Shown here piece after piece: positions 25,244 through 35,262 of a stretch of DNA of 64,000 nt. Source of the stretch: Cytophagales bacterium. Its GTDB lineage: Bacteria > Bacteroidota > Bacteroidia > Cytophagales > Bernardetiaceae. The translations under genes and the position numbers were made by a program. A model generated the notes under the pieces. It was not told where the DNA came from and ran no database searches. It was given only the letters and a program-made list of their open reading frames with translations. The stretch is from positions 62,001-126,000 of the forward strand of contig RDZD01000011.1 in the NCBI GenBank assembly GCA_004293815.1, in the 5' to 3' direction. Position 1 is the first letter of the stretch. Every line of letters begins with the position of its first letter.

Positions 25244-27166
25244 ATGTCTATTCCTTCGTCAGTTGTTGAACAAATTAAGTCCTCCGCTGATATTGTAGAG
25301 GTTGTGGGCTGGTATCTGAATCTCAAAAAGAGCGGGGTAAATTATTGGGCTTGCTGTCCCTTTCACAATGAAAAATCGCCCTCTTTTTCAGTATCCGCAT
25401 CCAAGCAATTGTACAAATGTTTTGGATGCGGCGAGTCGGGCAATGCTGTAGGCTTTGTGATGAAACAAGATGGTAAAACTTATCCTGAAGCTTTGCGCTT
25501 TTTGGCCGAGAAGTACCGTATCAGCATTCCCGAAAATACAGTTGATGACCCACTTCAGCTTCAGGCAGATGCGCAGCGCGAAAGCATGCTGATTTTGCTT
25601 CAGTATGCGCAAAAGTATTTTTCAGAGGTACTTTTCAACGATTCTGAAGGCTTGAGTATAGCCATGCCATACTTCAAGGAAAGGGGCTTTCTAGCAGCTA
25701 CAATTCAAGAGTTTGGTTTGGGCTATGCCAAAGATGAGTGGCAGGGGCTTCAAAATGAGGCACTTCAAAAACATTATAGCTTGGAGCTCCTAGAAAAAAC
25801 TGGACTAGTCATCAAAAAAGAGCAAAAGACTTACGACAGATTTAGAGGTCGTGTCATTTTTCCAATCTACAATCTTTCGGGCAGGGTGGTAGCCTTCGGT
25901 GCTAGAGCACTCAAAAAAGATGAGAAACCCAAATATCTCAACTCACCTGAAACAGAAGTATATTCTAAGAGCAAAGTACTCTACGGGCTTTTTCAGGCCA
26001 AAAACCATATTAGAAAGCAGAACAACTGCTATCTAACCGAAGGCTATACAGATGTTATTTCGCTTTGGCAGGCGGGCATAAAAAACGCAGTGGCTTCAGC
26101 AGGAACCTCCCTAACAGAAGAGCACGTACAGTTGATAAAACGCTTTTCAGAAAATGTCACCTTGCTTTTTGATGGTGATGCAGCAGGGATACGCGCATCG
26201 CTCCGAGGGGTGGATATGCTCTTAGAGCAGGGACTCAATGTGTTTGCAGTAGTGTTGCCTGAGGGCGAAGATCCCGATAGCTACATCCGAAAGCACGGGG
26301 CTACGGCTATTCAGGATCAACTTAAACAATCTGTAACGAATTTTATCAAGTTTAAGACCAATACACTTTTACAGGACAGTGAAAACGACCCTCTAAAGCG
26401 AGCCGATGCACTCAAAAGTATTATTTACAGCATTTCACGCATCACAGATCCTATCAAAAGAGCTGTCTTTTGCAAAGAAACTGCCGCTAGTTTTGAGATA
26501 GACGAACCCATCATTGTAGCAGAATGCAATAAAATTTTACTCAAAGAGCGAAAGGATTTTGTAGAAAAACAAAAAAATACGGTCGTAGAAAGCGAGCCAA
26601 ATCTTAGCTCAGAGCCGTCCGATGCCCTTGATGTGGCACAAACTCATACACAAAACAATACCAACGACAGCGAAAGCCTCATGGTACAACTCTTGTTAAA
26701 GTATGGACACTTGATACAAAAAGATACGCCTATTTTTGCTTATATTTTGGAAGAATGTGAAGGAGTAGAGCTTAGCAATCCAGTGTTTAATAAGATTGTC
26801 ATGCTGTATAAATCCTTTATTGAGAATGGCGAAAGTCCAAAACCAAGCTTGTTTTTGCAACACGAAGACCAAGCGATTGCCAAAGTAGCGGCAACTTTGC
26901 TGTTTTCATACAACATGGGCGAAAAATGGAAACTCAAAAACAATGTAACAGACAATCCCGAGCATGATATTTACCTAGAAGATTTTATCTATAAAAGCCT
27001 TGTATTGCTCAAAATGCGCTACTACCAAAAACAAGAAACAGATCATTTACAAGAACTTAAACAACAAACCGACCCAAACGAAGTTCGGTTCCATTTGATG
27101 ATACATCAAGAAATTAAGAAACAAATTGCACATTTGGCATCACTTTATGGCAATGTAATGTATTAA
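25244..27166 (+). CDS. dnaG: DNA primase
   Basis: A 640-residue primase that makes RNA primers at the replication fork. The CHC2 zinc-binding domain uses Cys38, His41, Cys59 and Cys62 (CPFH ... CFGC). The central catalytic core follows, and the Toprim domain shows YLTEGYTDVISLWQAG and LLFDGDAAGIRAS with the metal-binding acidic residues. The C-terminal DnaB-interacting part is divergent, as usual. There is no rpsU or rpoD next to it, unlike the macromolecular-synthesis operon of Proteobacteria. The ATG start and length are normal. Confidence 0.96.
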   Translation: MSIPSSVVEQIKSSADIVEVVGWYLNLKKSGVNYWACCPFHNEKSPSFSVSASKQLYKCFGCGESGNAVGFVMKQDGKTYPEALRFLAEKYRISIPENTVDDPLQLQADAQRESMLILLQYAQKYFSEVLFNDSEGLSIAMPYFKERGFLAATIQEFGLGYAKDEWQGLQNEALQKHYSLELLEKTGLVIKKEQKTYDRFRGRVIFPIYNLSGRVVAFGARALKKDEKPKYLNSPETEVYSKSKVLYGLFQAKNHIRKQNNCYLTEGYTDVISLWQAGIKNAVASAGTSLTEEHVQLIKRFSENVTLLFDGDAAGIRASLRGVDMLLEQGLNVFAVVLPEGEDPDSYIRKHGATAIQDQLKQSVTNFIKFKTNTLLQDSENDPLKRADALKSIIYSISRITDPIKRAVFCKETAASFEIDEPIIVAECNKILLKERKDFVEKQKNTVVESEPNLSSEPSDALDVAQTHTQNNTNDSESLMVQLLLKYGHLIQKDTPIFAYILEECEGVELSNPVFNKIVMLYKSFIENGESPKPSLFLQHEDQAIAKVAATLLFSYNMGEKWKLKNNVTDNPEHDIYLEDFIYKSLVLLKMRYYQKQETDHLQELKQQTDPNEVRFHLMIHQEIKKQIAHLASLYGNVMY

Positions 27167-27238
27167 TTTATCATTACTTGGTCGTAAATTTGCTAATATA
27201 AAGAAGATATATTTTTTTTGCTCCAAAGTTATATTTGA

Positions 27239-30200
27239 ATGAGTCGTTTATTAGTTGGACTGTTTTTTATGTGCTTGTTTGCTATGCCTTGCCGTTCAGT
27301 GGCCCAGGATATGGCATCTGACACTGTACAGCAATACTATGTCACTGGTTGGAACAGCGATAACGGTTTGACTTCTAATGCAGTACTTTCAGTCCAACAA
27401 ACACCAGATGGCTTTTTGTGGGTAGGTACTTATGACGGCTTGTTGCGCTTTGACGGAACAAAATTTAATAGGCTAGATACCAAATACAACTCTATTTTCC
27501 GAACATCTGGCGTATTAAATTTGAGCTTAGATCGCCGTCAAAACCTTTGGATTGGTACCAACGGTGGCGGTTTGGTAACCTATGACAGGAATAGTTTCAA
27601 GCAACTTGAAAGCCCACTTCTCAATGGCGAGTCAGTTAATAAGACATACGAGGACAGCAAGGGCAATATTTGGGTAGGTACGAGACTTAATCTTTTTGTT
27701 TATAACCGCAAGACTTTAGTCAAAGTCAACTTTGATACTCTAAAAAATCTTGCTGTTAATGACATGATAGAAGACCAAAACGGCATGCTTTGGGTGGCTA
27801 CAGAAAAAGAAGGTCTTCTAAAAATCAAGAATGGTAGTTTAGTTGATGTTATTGATACCCGTAAAGGTCTAATTTCTAATGCTGTAACTTGTTTGAGTTA
27901 TGATGCCGCCGCCCAAAAACTCTGGGTTGGCACTGCGGACGGTTTGGCTTGTATTGATGCCAATGAAAAGGTAACCAGTGTACCAACTCTTTTATTGAAG
28001 CACCGCTACCAGCCTATAACCTCATTGCTTTGGGATGGCAAGAGAGCGGAACTCTGGGTGGGCACAGATGACGGACTTTATAGCATCCAGAACGGTAAGC
28101 AACATATAATCAAGAGCTTTACTAAAGAATTTATTATTGATTTGCACAAGGATCGTGAAGATAATCTTTGGGTGGGTACATACCGCGAAGGTCTTTTTAA
28201 GATTCGTCGCAGTCCTTTTGTTTGCTATCAAAACAGCGATGGCTTAGTTAACAACGTGGTAAATGCTATATATGAAGATTCTCAAAAAAATCTTTGGATT
28301 GGAACCGATGGGGGGCTGAGTCGCTTCAAAAATGGTGAGTTTACAAACTACACCGAGAAAGATGGCTTACCTACCGACAGGGTGCGTGATGTATTAGAGT
28401 TAGAAGATGGCTCTTTGTTGATAGGAACTTATGCTGGGGCTGCTATTCTCAAAAATGGCAAAATTTCTGAACCAAAATTTAATAAAAAACTTTATAACAA
28501 TAAGATTCGCCGAATTTTTAAAGATATGGACGGTACTCTCTGGCTGGGTACAAGAAGTGGGCTAATTCATATTGATAAAAATCAAGCACTGACCACATTT
28601 ACGAAAAAAGATAATCTTGCAGATGACTATGTCATGGCTTTGACGCGAAGCAAGGCGCGCGGGTTAGTGATTTCTACCAACAGCGGTGGTCTTAATTTTT
28701 ATAAAGACGACAAGTTTTCTGCCTTGACCGTAGCGCAAGGAATGCCAAGTAATATCATATTTGATGCCTATGAAGATGATCAACAAAGGCTCTGGGTTGC
28801 CACCAATGAAGGACTTGCTCTTCTGATGCCTGATAACACAGTAAAAATTTTCAAAAGCAAGGATGGATTAGCTAATGATGTTATTTTCAATATTTTGCCA
28901 GACGGAAAGGGACACTTCTGGATGGGTTGTAATCGCGGTATTTTTAGAGTCAAAATAGATGATCTTCTAGCCTTTGCTGACAAAAAATTGGTTAAGCTTA
29001 CTTGTTTGGTTTTCCGCAAAACAGAAGGACTTATTAGCGATGAGGTAACTGCCACAGGTAGAGCCTGTGTGGTTCGAGACGGCTTAATTTTTCCTACCAT
29101 AAAAGGTTTTGCGCAAATCAATCCTGAAAAGTTTAGACCAAACCCGACGAAGCCACAGATTGCCATTGAGTATGTCTTACTGAACGGTCAAGAATATTCT
29201 GTGCATGATGGTCGCAATCAAGAAATTACGGTTGAACCAGGAACCCGCTATCTCAATATCAAATTTACGGCTTTAAGCTTTATTGCACCCGAAAAAGTTC
29301 GCTTCAAGTACCGTCTTTATCCATTTGAAAAAGAATGGATTGAAGTGCTGAACGAGAGAGAGGCTCGTTATACCAACCTTCCTCCGGGTAATTATACATT
29401 TCAGGTTCAGGCAGCCAATAATGACGGTGTTTGGAATGAAGATTATATTTCTCTTAAAATAGAGAAGATGCCCTTTTTTTATGAAACGAAACTTTTTTAT
29501 GTCCTAGCGGTGTTATTGGCACTCATAGGTGGAGTGTCACTGTATCGCTTGAGAATGCGCGCCATTAATCTTGATAAGGCTCGCCTAGAACACATGGTCA
29601 CTGAGCGCACTCGCAAAGCAGAAGAACTAGCTCAACAAGTGAGCGAGCAGGCCAATGAAATTAGCAAGTCTTATCAAAAAATGTCAGACAGCATCAACTA
29701 TGCCCGCCGTTTGCAAAACGCCCTTGTCCCTTCCGAAAGAACTATTGCGACAGAGTTTCCCGAATCATTTTTCCTTTACAAACCTAAAGATATCATTAGT
29801 GGTGATTTCGCTTGGTTTACACAACACCCTGAAGCTACGATTGTTATTCTGGGCGACTGTACTGGGCATGGTGTACCAGGCGCGTTTATGACTATCATCG
29901 CGCACAATTTGCTTCAAAAAATCATTGTAGAGCAGGAAGTTATTAGCCCTGCTTTAATTCTAAAGCAATTAGACTTTGATTTGAGAAGTATCCTACACCA
30001 AAATACTGACGGCGAAACGGTGAACGACGGCGTTGATCTGAGTATTTGTGCCATTAATCCTGACAAAAAATCTATGAGTTTTGCTGGTGCTATGACACAG
30101 ATTTATCTCTGGCGTGAGGGGCAGAATTTAGAGCAAATTAAGGGTGATAGATTCCCAATAGGCAGCAATTTTTATAATGACAAATTCTTTGCTAACAAAT

Positions 30201-30439
30201 ACATAAACCTCCAAGATCACGATATGATTTATATGACTACCGATGGTTTCCAAGACCAATTTGGTGGTGATATGAGCCGCAAATACATGGTCAAAAGGCT
30301 TCGTGATTTTATTCAGCAAACAGGTGGGTTCACTGTAGTGAAGCAGAGAGAGCTTTTTGAAGCTGAGTACCAAACATGGAAAAAAGATTTCGAGCAAACA
30401 GACGATGTCTCTGTTCTAGCCTTCCGAATAGAGCAATAG
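27239..30439 (+). CDS. Beta-propeller sensor with cytoplasmic SpoIIE phosphatase domain
   Basis: A 1066-residue transmembrane sensor. A signal peptide (1-22) is followed by about 14 'two-component regulator propeller' repeats (LWVGTNDGL-like units such as LWIGTNGGGLVTYD), then a Y_Y_Y domain (about 685-745, with FKYRLYPFEKEW). One membrane helix follows (about 752-772), then a coiled coil and a PP2C-type SpoIIE domain (about 840-1066). Metal-binding acidic residues lie in SGDFAW (855-856), GDCTGHGVPGAFM, YMTTDGFQDQFGG and TDDVSVLAF. The usual output of such propellers is a histidine kinase; here it is a Ser/Thr phosphatase, which normally acts on STAS anti-anti-sigma proteins. A STAS gene lies at 39.4 kb. 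The ligand is unknown. Confidence 0.9.
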   Translation: MSRLLVGLFFMCLFAMPCRSVAQDMASDTVQQYYVTGWNSDNGLTSNAVLSVQQTPDGFLWVGTYDGLLRFDGTKFNRLDTKYNSIFRTSGVLNLSLDRRQNLWIGTNGGGLVTYDRNSFKQLESPLLNGESVNKTYEDSKGNIWVGTRLNLFVYNRKTLVKVNFDTLKNLAVNDMIEDQNGMLWVATEKEGLLKIKNGSLVDVIDTRKGLISNAVTCLSYDAAAQKLWVGTADGLACIDANEKVTSVPTLLLKHRYQPITSLLWDGKRAELWVGTDDGLYSIQNGKQHIIKSFTKEFIIDLHKDREDNLWVGTYREGLFKIRRSPFVCYQNSDGLVNNVVNAIYEDSQKNLWIGTDGGLSRFKNGEFTNYTEKDGLPTDRVRDVLELEDGSLLIGTYAGAAILKNGKISEPKFNKKLYNNKIRRIFKDMDGTLWLGTRSGLIHIDKNQALTTFTKKDNLADDYVMALTRSKARGLVISTNSGGLNFYKDDKFSALTVAQGMPSNIIFDAYEDDQQRLWVATNEGLALLMPDNTVKIFKSKDGLANDVIFNILPDGKGHFWMGCNRGIFRVKIDDLLAFADKKLVKLTCLVFRKTEGLISDEVTATGRACVVRDGLIFPTIKGFAQINPEKFRPNPTKPQIAIEYVLLNGQEYSVHDGRNQEITVEPGTRYLNIKFTALSFIAPEKVRFKYRLYPFEKEWIEVLNEREARYTNLPPGNYTFQVQAANNDGVWNEDYISLKIEKMPFFYETKLFYVLAVLLALIGGVSLYRLRMRAINLDKARLEHMVTERTRKAEELAQQVSEQANEISKSYQKMSDSINYARRLQNALVPSERTIATEFPESFFLYKPKDIISGDFAWFTQHPEATIVILGDCTGHGVPGAFMTIIAHNLLQKIIVEQEVISPALILKQLDFDLRSILHQNTDGETVNDGVDLSICAINPDKKSMSFAGAMTQIYLWREGQNLEQIKGDRFPIGSNFYNDKFFANKYINLQDHDMIYMTTDGFQDQFGGDMSRKYMVKRLRDFIQQTGGFTVVKQRELFEAEYQTWKKDFEQTDDVSVLAFRIEQ

Positions 30440-30684
30440 CCAGCCAAAAACACCAGCGCGAAAAGCTTTTTGATAGTCAGAAGGATGAAGCTATTTCTTG
30501 TTTTTGTTATCCGTGTTTTATGATACCATTATAAAATCGCGTTTTTGAGCGTAAAAGACATCTTTTTTTCTTAAACACCCTAAAAAAAAACCAAACACTT
30601 TAATAAAAAAAATTTGGTTTGCCTGTAATTTATTATGATATTTGCCAGTAATGAGTTCTTATTTACTAACTATATATCCTAACA

Positions 30685-32112
30685 ATGTTTGAGCATATTA
30701 AAAACATTCCACTAAAGTTCCGTTTTCAATCCAAATTTTTACTAATACTTACCTACCTCAGTTTGCTGGTGATGGTAATCATTTTCATCAAGGAGTTTCC
30801 TGATGTGATGAAAATATGGAATAGTGGCTTAGCAGGTTTTTTTGATGTAGAAAATAATACTGCTATCAATAACTTTGAAGATTTGCTTCGCAATAGCTAT
30901 CTTATTAAACAAAGATTATTTTATTTGATCGGTGCAGTAGCTAGCTCCATCTTCTTTTTTGCTTGCTACCGACTCCATAAACTTATATTTGCAGGTCATA
31001 ACGCTTGGGCAGAGTCTACCGTTTTTTCTTTATGCTTTGTCATTTTAATTAGTGTTTTGGCTTATTTTACTACCTTTTTTGTTCATAATGATGACATGGA
31101 TATCATTATAGATAACAAAAAAGACCTTGATATATTCTTGGCAGATCGGCGTAAGGTATCCGTTACTAACAAGGAAATGCCCCCTGTGTTTATACCTACT
31201 GGTGTTTTCATGCAGTCCATAGAGTTTACAAGCTCCTATAATTGTATTGTAACTTTTATGATTTGGCAACGCTACAATGTAAGAGATACTGCTGACTATT
31301 CTATTGGTTTTGAGTTGCCTGAAGCTCAAGAGGCCGATGTTGAGGAAGCGTACAGAAAGTACAATGCTGACTCAACTGTTTTGACCGTGGGCTGGAACGT
31401 GAAAGCTACGATACGTGAAATCTTCAATTTTAGGCTCTACCCATTTGACCATCAGAATCTTTGGGTGCGATTTTGGCACAAAGATTTTGACAAAAACGTT
31501 ATTTTAGTCCCTGATATCAAATCCTATCCTCAGTACAATCCCTTCAAAAAAGTAGGCTTAGAAGAGGATATGGTGCTTCCTGGCTGGTCTGTGAAAGGTA
31601 GCTACTTTGGATACAGAAAAAATAGTTATAGTACCAATTTCGGAATCGACAGTTATATTGGCGCAGAAAACTTTCCAGAACTTTACTTCAACGTGTTTGT
31701 ACAGAGGGACTTCATGAGTGTATTTTTCTCTGACTTGACACCTGTATTGATGGTGGTGGTGTTGCTTTTTATTACCATCTATGTATCTCATGACGAAACC
31801 ACTGAGACAGATTTCTTTAAATTTTCAGTGATGGATGTGGCAGGCATTGTGGGTACGTTGATTTTTGTGGTCATCTTAGCCCAAATAGATTTGCGAAGTA
31901 ATCTTAGCACAGACACCGTGCTATACATTGAGTATTACTACTTTATCATTTATTTCTTGCTATTTCTGGTCATGGTAAACTATATATTGTTCCAAAAGAA
32001 AGGGCTGGATTGGCATTTGATAGAATACAGGGACAACTATATTCCCAAAGTGTTGTTTTTCCCTATTCTCACCTTTAGCATCTTTATGGTGACTATTATC
32101 TTGTTTTTCTAA
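30685..32112 (+). CDS. Pentameric ligand-gated ion channel homologue with N-terminal three-helix membrane module
   Basis: A 475-residue membrane protein. The central and C-terminal parts match the Cys-loop/pLGIC plan: a beta-rich extracytoplasmic domain (about 135-340) with the pro-loop LYPFDHQNL (251-259; no flanking cysteines, as in prokaryotic members). The four helices M1 (about 346-368, SDLTPVLMVVVLL), M2 (383-404), M3 (411-436) and M4 (453-475) follow. Ahead of this are three hydrophobic segments (about 18-36, 79-97, 111-133) that ordinary pLGICs lack. An N-in topology with three helices puts the ligand domain outside the membrane, which is consistent. No known ligand can be assigned. 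The DUF6702-like gene follows by 22 bp. Confidence 0.75.
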   Translation: MFEHIKNIPLKFRFQSKFLLILTYLSLLVMVIIFIKEFPDVMKIWNSGLAGFFDVENNTAINNFEDLLRNSYLIKQRLFYLIGAVASSIFFFACYRLHKLIFAGHNAWAESTVFSLCFVILISVLAYFTTFFVHNDDMDIIIDNKKDLDIFLADRRKVSVTNKEMPPVFIPTGVFMQSIEFTSSYNCIVTFMIWQRYNVRDTADYSIGFELPEAQEADVEEAYRKYNADSTVLTVGWNVKATIREIFNFRLYPFDHQNLWVRFWHKDFDKNVILVPDIKSYPQYNPFKKVGLEEDMVLPGWSVKGSYFGYRKNSYSTNFGIDSYIGAENFPELYFNVFVQRDFMSVFFSDLTPVLMVVVLLFITIYVSHDETTETDFFKFSVMDVAGIVGTLIFVVILAQIDLRSNLSTDTVLYIEYYYFIIYFLLFLVMVNYILFQKKGLDWHLIEYRDNYIPKVLFFPILTFSIFMVTIILFF

Positions 32113-32134
32113 AAGCAGCAAGCAGCTTAAGCAT

Positions 32135-32638
32135 ATGAAAACTGTGTCTATGTGGTGTATTATTTTGTTGGTGTTTGGGTTGATTGGTATGCAACCCAAA
32201 CACCCCATTCACATTGCCACCACTGAGATTGTGTATAATCCTGATTTTAATAATTTAGAGATTACGCATAAGGTGTTTCTTGATGATTTGGAGAAAATGC
32301 TTACAAAAAATTTCAAAGGCATTTACAATGTGGGGCAACCCAAAGAACACCCTGATACTGATGCCAATATAAAGCAGTATTTTGCTCAAAAATTTGATCT
32401 AAAAGTAAATACTGCTTCAGCTCGCTGCGATTATATGGGAAAAGAAGTACAAAACGATGCGGTTTATCTTTATTTTGAAGTGGAAAATGTGTTGAAAGTG
32501 AATCAGATTTTTCTCAAAAACACCATTTTCTTTGATCTTTTTTCAGACCAAAGCAACTTGAATCACCTTAAAGTGGGTAATTCTAAAAGAACGGTTAAAT
32601 GCGTTGCGCAGAAATCCGAATACGATATCAACTTTTAG
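32135..32638 (+). CDS. DUF6702-like exported protein
   Basis: A 167-residue protein with an N-terminal hydrophobic segment (residues 4-18). The mature part starts HPIHIATTEIVYNPDF and continues ITHKVFLDDLEKML, the pattern of the DUF6702 family of Bacteroidota. The rest is beta-rich without catalytic motifs. Role unknown. It lies 22 bp after the channel gene and 13 bp before modB, so the three may be one transcript. Confidence 0.75.
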   Translation: MKTVSMWCIILLVFGLIGMQPKHPIHIATTEIVYNPDFNNLEITHKVFLDDLEKMLTKNFKGIYNVGQPKEHPDTDANIKQYFAQKFDLKVNTASARCDYMGKEVQNDAVYLYFEVENVLKVNQIFLKNTIFFDLFSDQSNLNHLKVGNSKRTVKCVAQKSEYDINF

Positions 32639-32651
32639 TTTTTATTAAAAA

Positions 32652-33308
32652 ATGCAGGATGTAGACTGGCTTGCTCTGGCTCTAAGTGTACGTCTTGGCC
32701 TTGCTACTTGCTTGCTTTTAAGCTTGTTCGTTCCGCTTTTGGTCTTTGCGGCCTCGCTTCTCCCCGCACTTTGGCAACGTATTTTATCTACAAGCTCTTT
32801 GCTGAGTTTGTCATTACCTCCCACCGTTCTCGGCTTTTACGCCTTATTGCTATTGAGTCCTCAAGGCATTTTGGGGCAGTTAGTAGAGGGTGGGCTGGCC
32901 TTCAGTTTTTGGGGCTTGGTGCTGGCATGTAGCCTTTTTAACCTTCCTTTTATGTTTTCACCTCTCTTGAACGCACTTCATACCTTATCTCAGGCACAAC
33001 AAGAAGCTTTGCAGCTTTTGGGCAGGAGTCGTTTTTACAATTTTCGTAAGGTGATATGGCCACACATCCGCCCTGTTTGGGTTTTGGGTATCTGTGTTTG
33101 CTTTGCACACTGCATGGGCGAGTTTGGGGTGGTGATGATGGTGGGCGGCAGTATCCCAAACGAGACAAAAGTCTTCTCTGTAGCCATTTATGAACTTGTA
33201 GAGCAGCTTGAATACGAAAAGGCACATAAAAATGCAGCGGTTATGCTTCTTTTGGCGTTTGTAATAGCTTTTCTGACAAGCCATTTAGGAAGTAAACTTA
33301 AAGCATGA
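32652..33308 (+). CDS. modB: Molybdate ABC transporter permease ModB
   Basis: A 218-residue inner-membrane permease with five to six helices. The ABC permease coupling region reads EALQLLGRSRFYNFRKVIWP (EAA motif), and the C-terminal block FAHCMGEFGVVMMVGGSIPN is typical of ModB. It would take molybdate or tungstate from ModA and couple to the ModC ATPase. Neither modA nor modC is adjacent; it follows the DUF6702-like gene by 13 bp. The permease assignment is strong, the molybdate substrate likely. The gap after it, with no terminator, ends at the M61 peptidase gene. Confidence 0.85.
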   Translation: MQDVDWLALALSVRLGLATCLLLSLFVPLLVFAASLLPALWQRILSTSSLLSLSLPPTVLGFYALLLLSPQGILGQLVEGGLAFSFWGLVLACSLFNLPFMFSPLLNALHTLSQAQQEALQLLGRSRFYNFRKVIWPHIRPVWVLGICVCFAHCMGEFGVVMMVGGSIPNETKVFSVAIYELVEQLEYEKAHKNAAVMLLLAFVIAFLTSHLGSKLKA

Positions 33309-33398
33309 TTACGCCATAAAAAGTTTTTGATAATTGCTAAAGCAAGTCTGCCAAGCTCAGTCATGATGTCTTTGCGCTGCTTTGCTGCCTGAATTTTA

Positions 33399-33406
33399 TA
33401 TTTTTG
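33399..33406 (+). promoter_or_regulatory. Possible -7 element upstream of the M61 peptidase gene
   Basis: TATTTTTG matches TAnnTTTG. A TTTG at 33371-33374 lies 24 bp away, one base beyond the usual range, and another at 33381 is 14 bp away. Weak support. Confidence 0.3.
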
Positions 33407-33481
33407 CTTGTGATTTAGGTTCTTTGTACTAACTTTGAACTTCTGTAAAGCCAACTGCTTCTCCAATAAGCTCATAAAGAT

Positions 33482-35206
33482 ATGCTGTCTTTTTCCTATA
33501 AAGTTTCCGTCCCTAAGCCAAATTTGCGCTATGTTCACCTCGAACTGCACATAACAGGCATAGAAAGCAATGAAATTTCTTTACAACTGCCTGCTTGGCG
33601 GCCAGGTCGTTATGTTTTACAACACTTTGCCAAGAAAATACAAGTCTTTGAAGCGCGTGACCCACAAGGTAATTTACTACACAGCTACAAGACTAGCAAA
33701 GATAAGTGGCTCATCTTAAACGGAAATGAGAAGCAAATAATAGTTCACTATACCTTTTATGCCAACCAGTATGATGCGGGAGGTTGCTACGTAACAGACA
33801 ATCTGTTGTATTTAAATCCTGTTTGCTGTTTCTTCTATCCCGAAGGGAATTTGAATATACCTTATCACATTGAATTAGAGTTAGAAAGCTCTTTTGAAGT
33901 AAGTTGCGGCTTAGAGCAACCTCAGCCCCTAAAGCTTAAGGCTAAAGATTTTTATGAACTTGCCGACTGCCCAATAGTCGCTTCTAACTGTCTTCAACAT
34001 GCCGTATTTACTGTCCAGAACTCTGATTGCAAATTTTATATTTGGATTTATGGAGACTGGAAGCCTGATTGGACAAGGCTTTTAAATGATTTTAAAGCTT
34101 TTGTGGAAGCTCAAATTGAACTATTTGGCAACATTCCTTGTCAAGAATTTCATTTTCAGTGTCTTATAAATAGTGAGCCTTACTACCACGCCGTAGAACA
34201 TCACAACTCTACAGTGCTCATGCTAGGACCAGATATACGCATGGACACCAACTACCAAAACTTACTGGCAATATCCTCTCACGAGCTTTTTCATGTGTGG
34301 AACATTATTCATATTCGCCCTCAAGAACTTTGGCCTTATGATTTTACTAAAGAAAATTATTTTAGAACAGGTTTTGTGGCGGAGGGTATCACCACCTACT
34401 ATGGCGATTTAATGCTCCTGCGCAGTCAAACCATTGAACTTAGCGAGTTTTTCAAGCAACAAACCAGCAACCTCAAAGCCTATTTTGACGACTATGGTCG
34501 TCTCAATATGTCGGTAGCCAACTCATCTTACGACCTTTGGCTAGATGGTTATGAGCCTGGCGTACCGCGTCGTAAAACTTCTATTTATCACAAAGGCAAC
34601 ATTGCCGCTTTTATTTTAGATGTCATGATAAGGCAATTTACGAATAATGAACGTTCTCTTGACGATCTTATGCGTGCCTTATGGGAGCGTTTTGGTAAAA
34701 AGCAAAAAGGTTATAGCGAGCAAGAATACAGATATCTTGCAGAAGAAATTGCGGGTGTGAAGCTGGATAACTATTTTGAGAGCTTTGTGTACGGCACAGA
34801 CCGTGTGGAGGAAGTTTTACAAGATTCTTATGCTTATCTGGGTTTAGAGCTAATCATAGAACCTAGTAATCAGCTTTCCGAACGGTATTTTGGCTTTAAA
34901 GCAGAACTAAAAAATGGTATAGTACAAGTGGTGAGTATTGCACCTGGCTCGCCAGCCTTTGAGACTCTGGCAGAAAAAGATGAGATTGTGGCTATTAATC
35001 ACAAAAGAATAGTGGGTACATCTAACGAGCATTTACAAGGTGTTGTAGATTTACATCTCAGCGTATTTAGAGATAATAAACTGCTAGATATTCTACTTAA
35101 GGCAGACGAATTGTCTCAGTTCTTTAACCGTTATCACCTAGATGTGGCAGAAGACATTCAGGAGCACGAACGGCACAACTTTGAAAATTGGGCTTGGGTC
35201 AGATAA
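33482..35206 (+). CDS. M61 family metallopeptidase with C-terminal PDZ domain
   Basis: A 574-residue gluzincin of the M61 (glycyl aminopeptidase) family. The zinc motif is HELFHVWN (His267, Glu268, His271) and the third ligand Glu301 is in AEGITTYYGDLML. The N-terminal 170 residues form the usual beta domain (LPAWRPGRYVLQHFA). A PDZ-like domain follows at about 450-545 (VSIAPGSPAFETLAEKDEIV). No signal peptide is seen at the ATG at 33482, so the enzyme is probably cytoplasmic, unless a start was missed. The peptide substrate is unknown. Confidence 0.9.
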   Translation: MLSFSYKVSVPKPNLRYVHLELHITGIESNEISLQLPAWRPGRYVLQHFAKKIQVFEARDPQGNLLHSYKTSKDKWLILNGNEKQIIVHYTFYANQYDAGGCYVTDNLLYLNPVCCFFYPEGNLNIPYHIELELESSFEVSCGLEQPQPLKLKAKDFYELADCPIVASNCLQHAVFTVQNSDCKFYIWIYGDWKPDWTRLLNDFKAFVEAQIELFGNIPCQEFHFQCLINSEPYYHAVEHHNSTVLMLGPDIRMDTNYQNLLAISSHELFHVWNIIHIRPQELWPYDFTKENYFRTGFVAEGITTYYGDLMLLRSQTIELSEFFKQQTSNLKAYFDDYGRLNMSVANSSYDLWLDGYEPGVPRRKTSIYHKGNIAAFILDVMIRQFTNNERSLDDLMRALWERFGKKQKGYSEQEYRYLAEEIAGVKLDNYFESFVYGTDRVEEVLQDSYAYLGLELIIEPSNQLSERYFGFKAELKNGIVQVVSIAPGSPAFETLAEKDEIVAINHKRIVGTSNEHLQGVVDLHLSVFRDNKLLDILLKADELSQFFNRYHLDVAEDIQEHERHNFENWAWVR

Positions 35207-35262
35207 TACTTGGCCTAATTTTAAGTTTTTTTGTGTCATCTTGAGCGCGTATGTAGTTTTCA

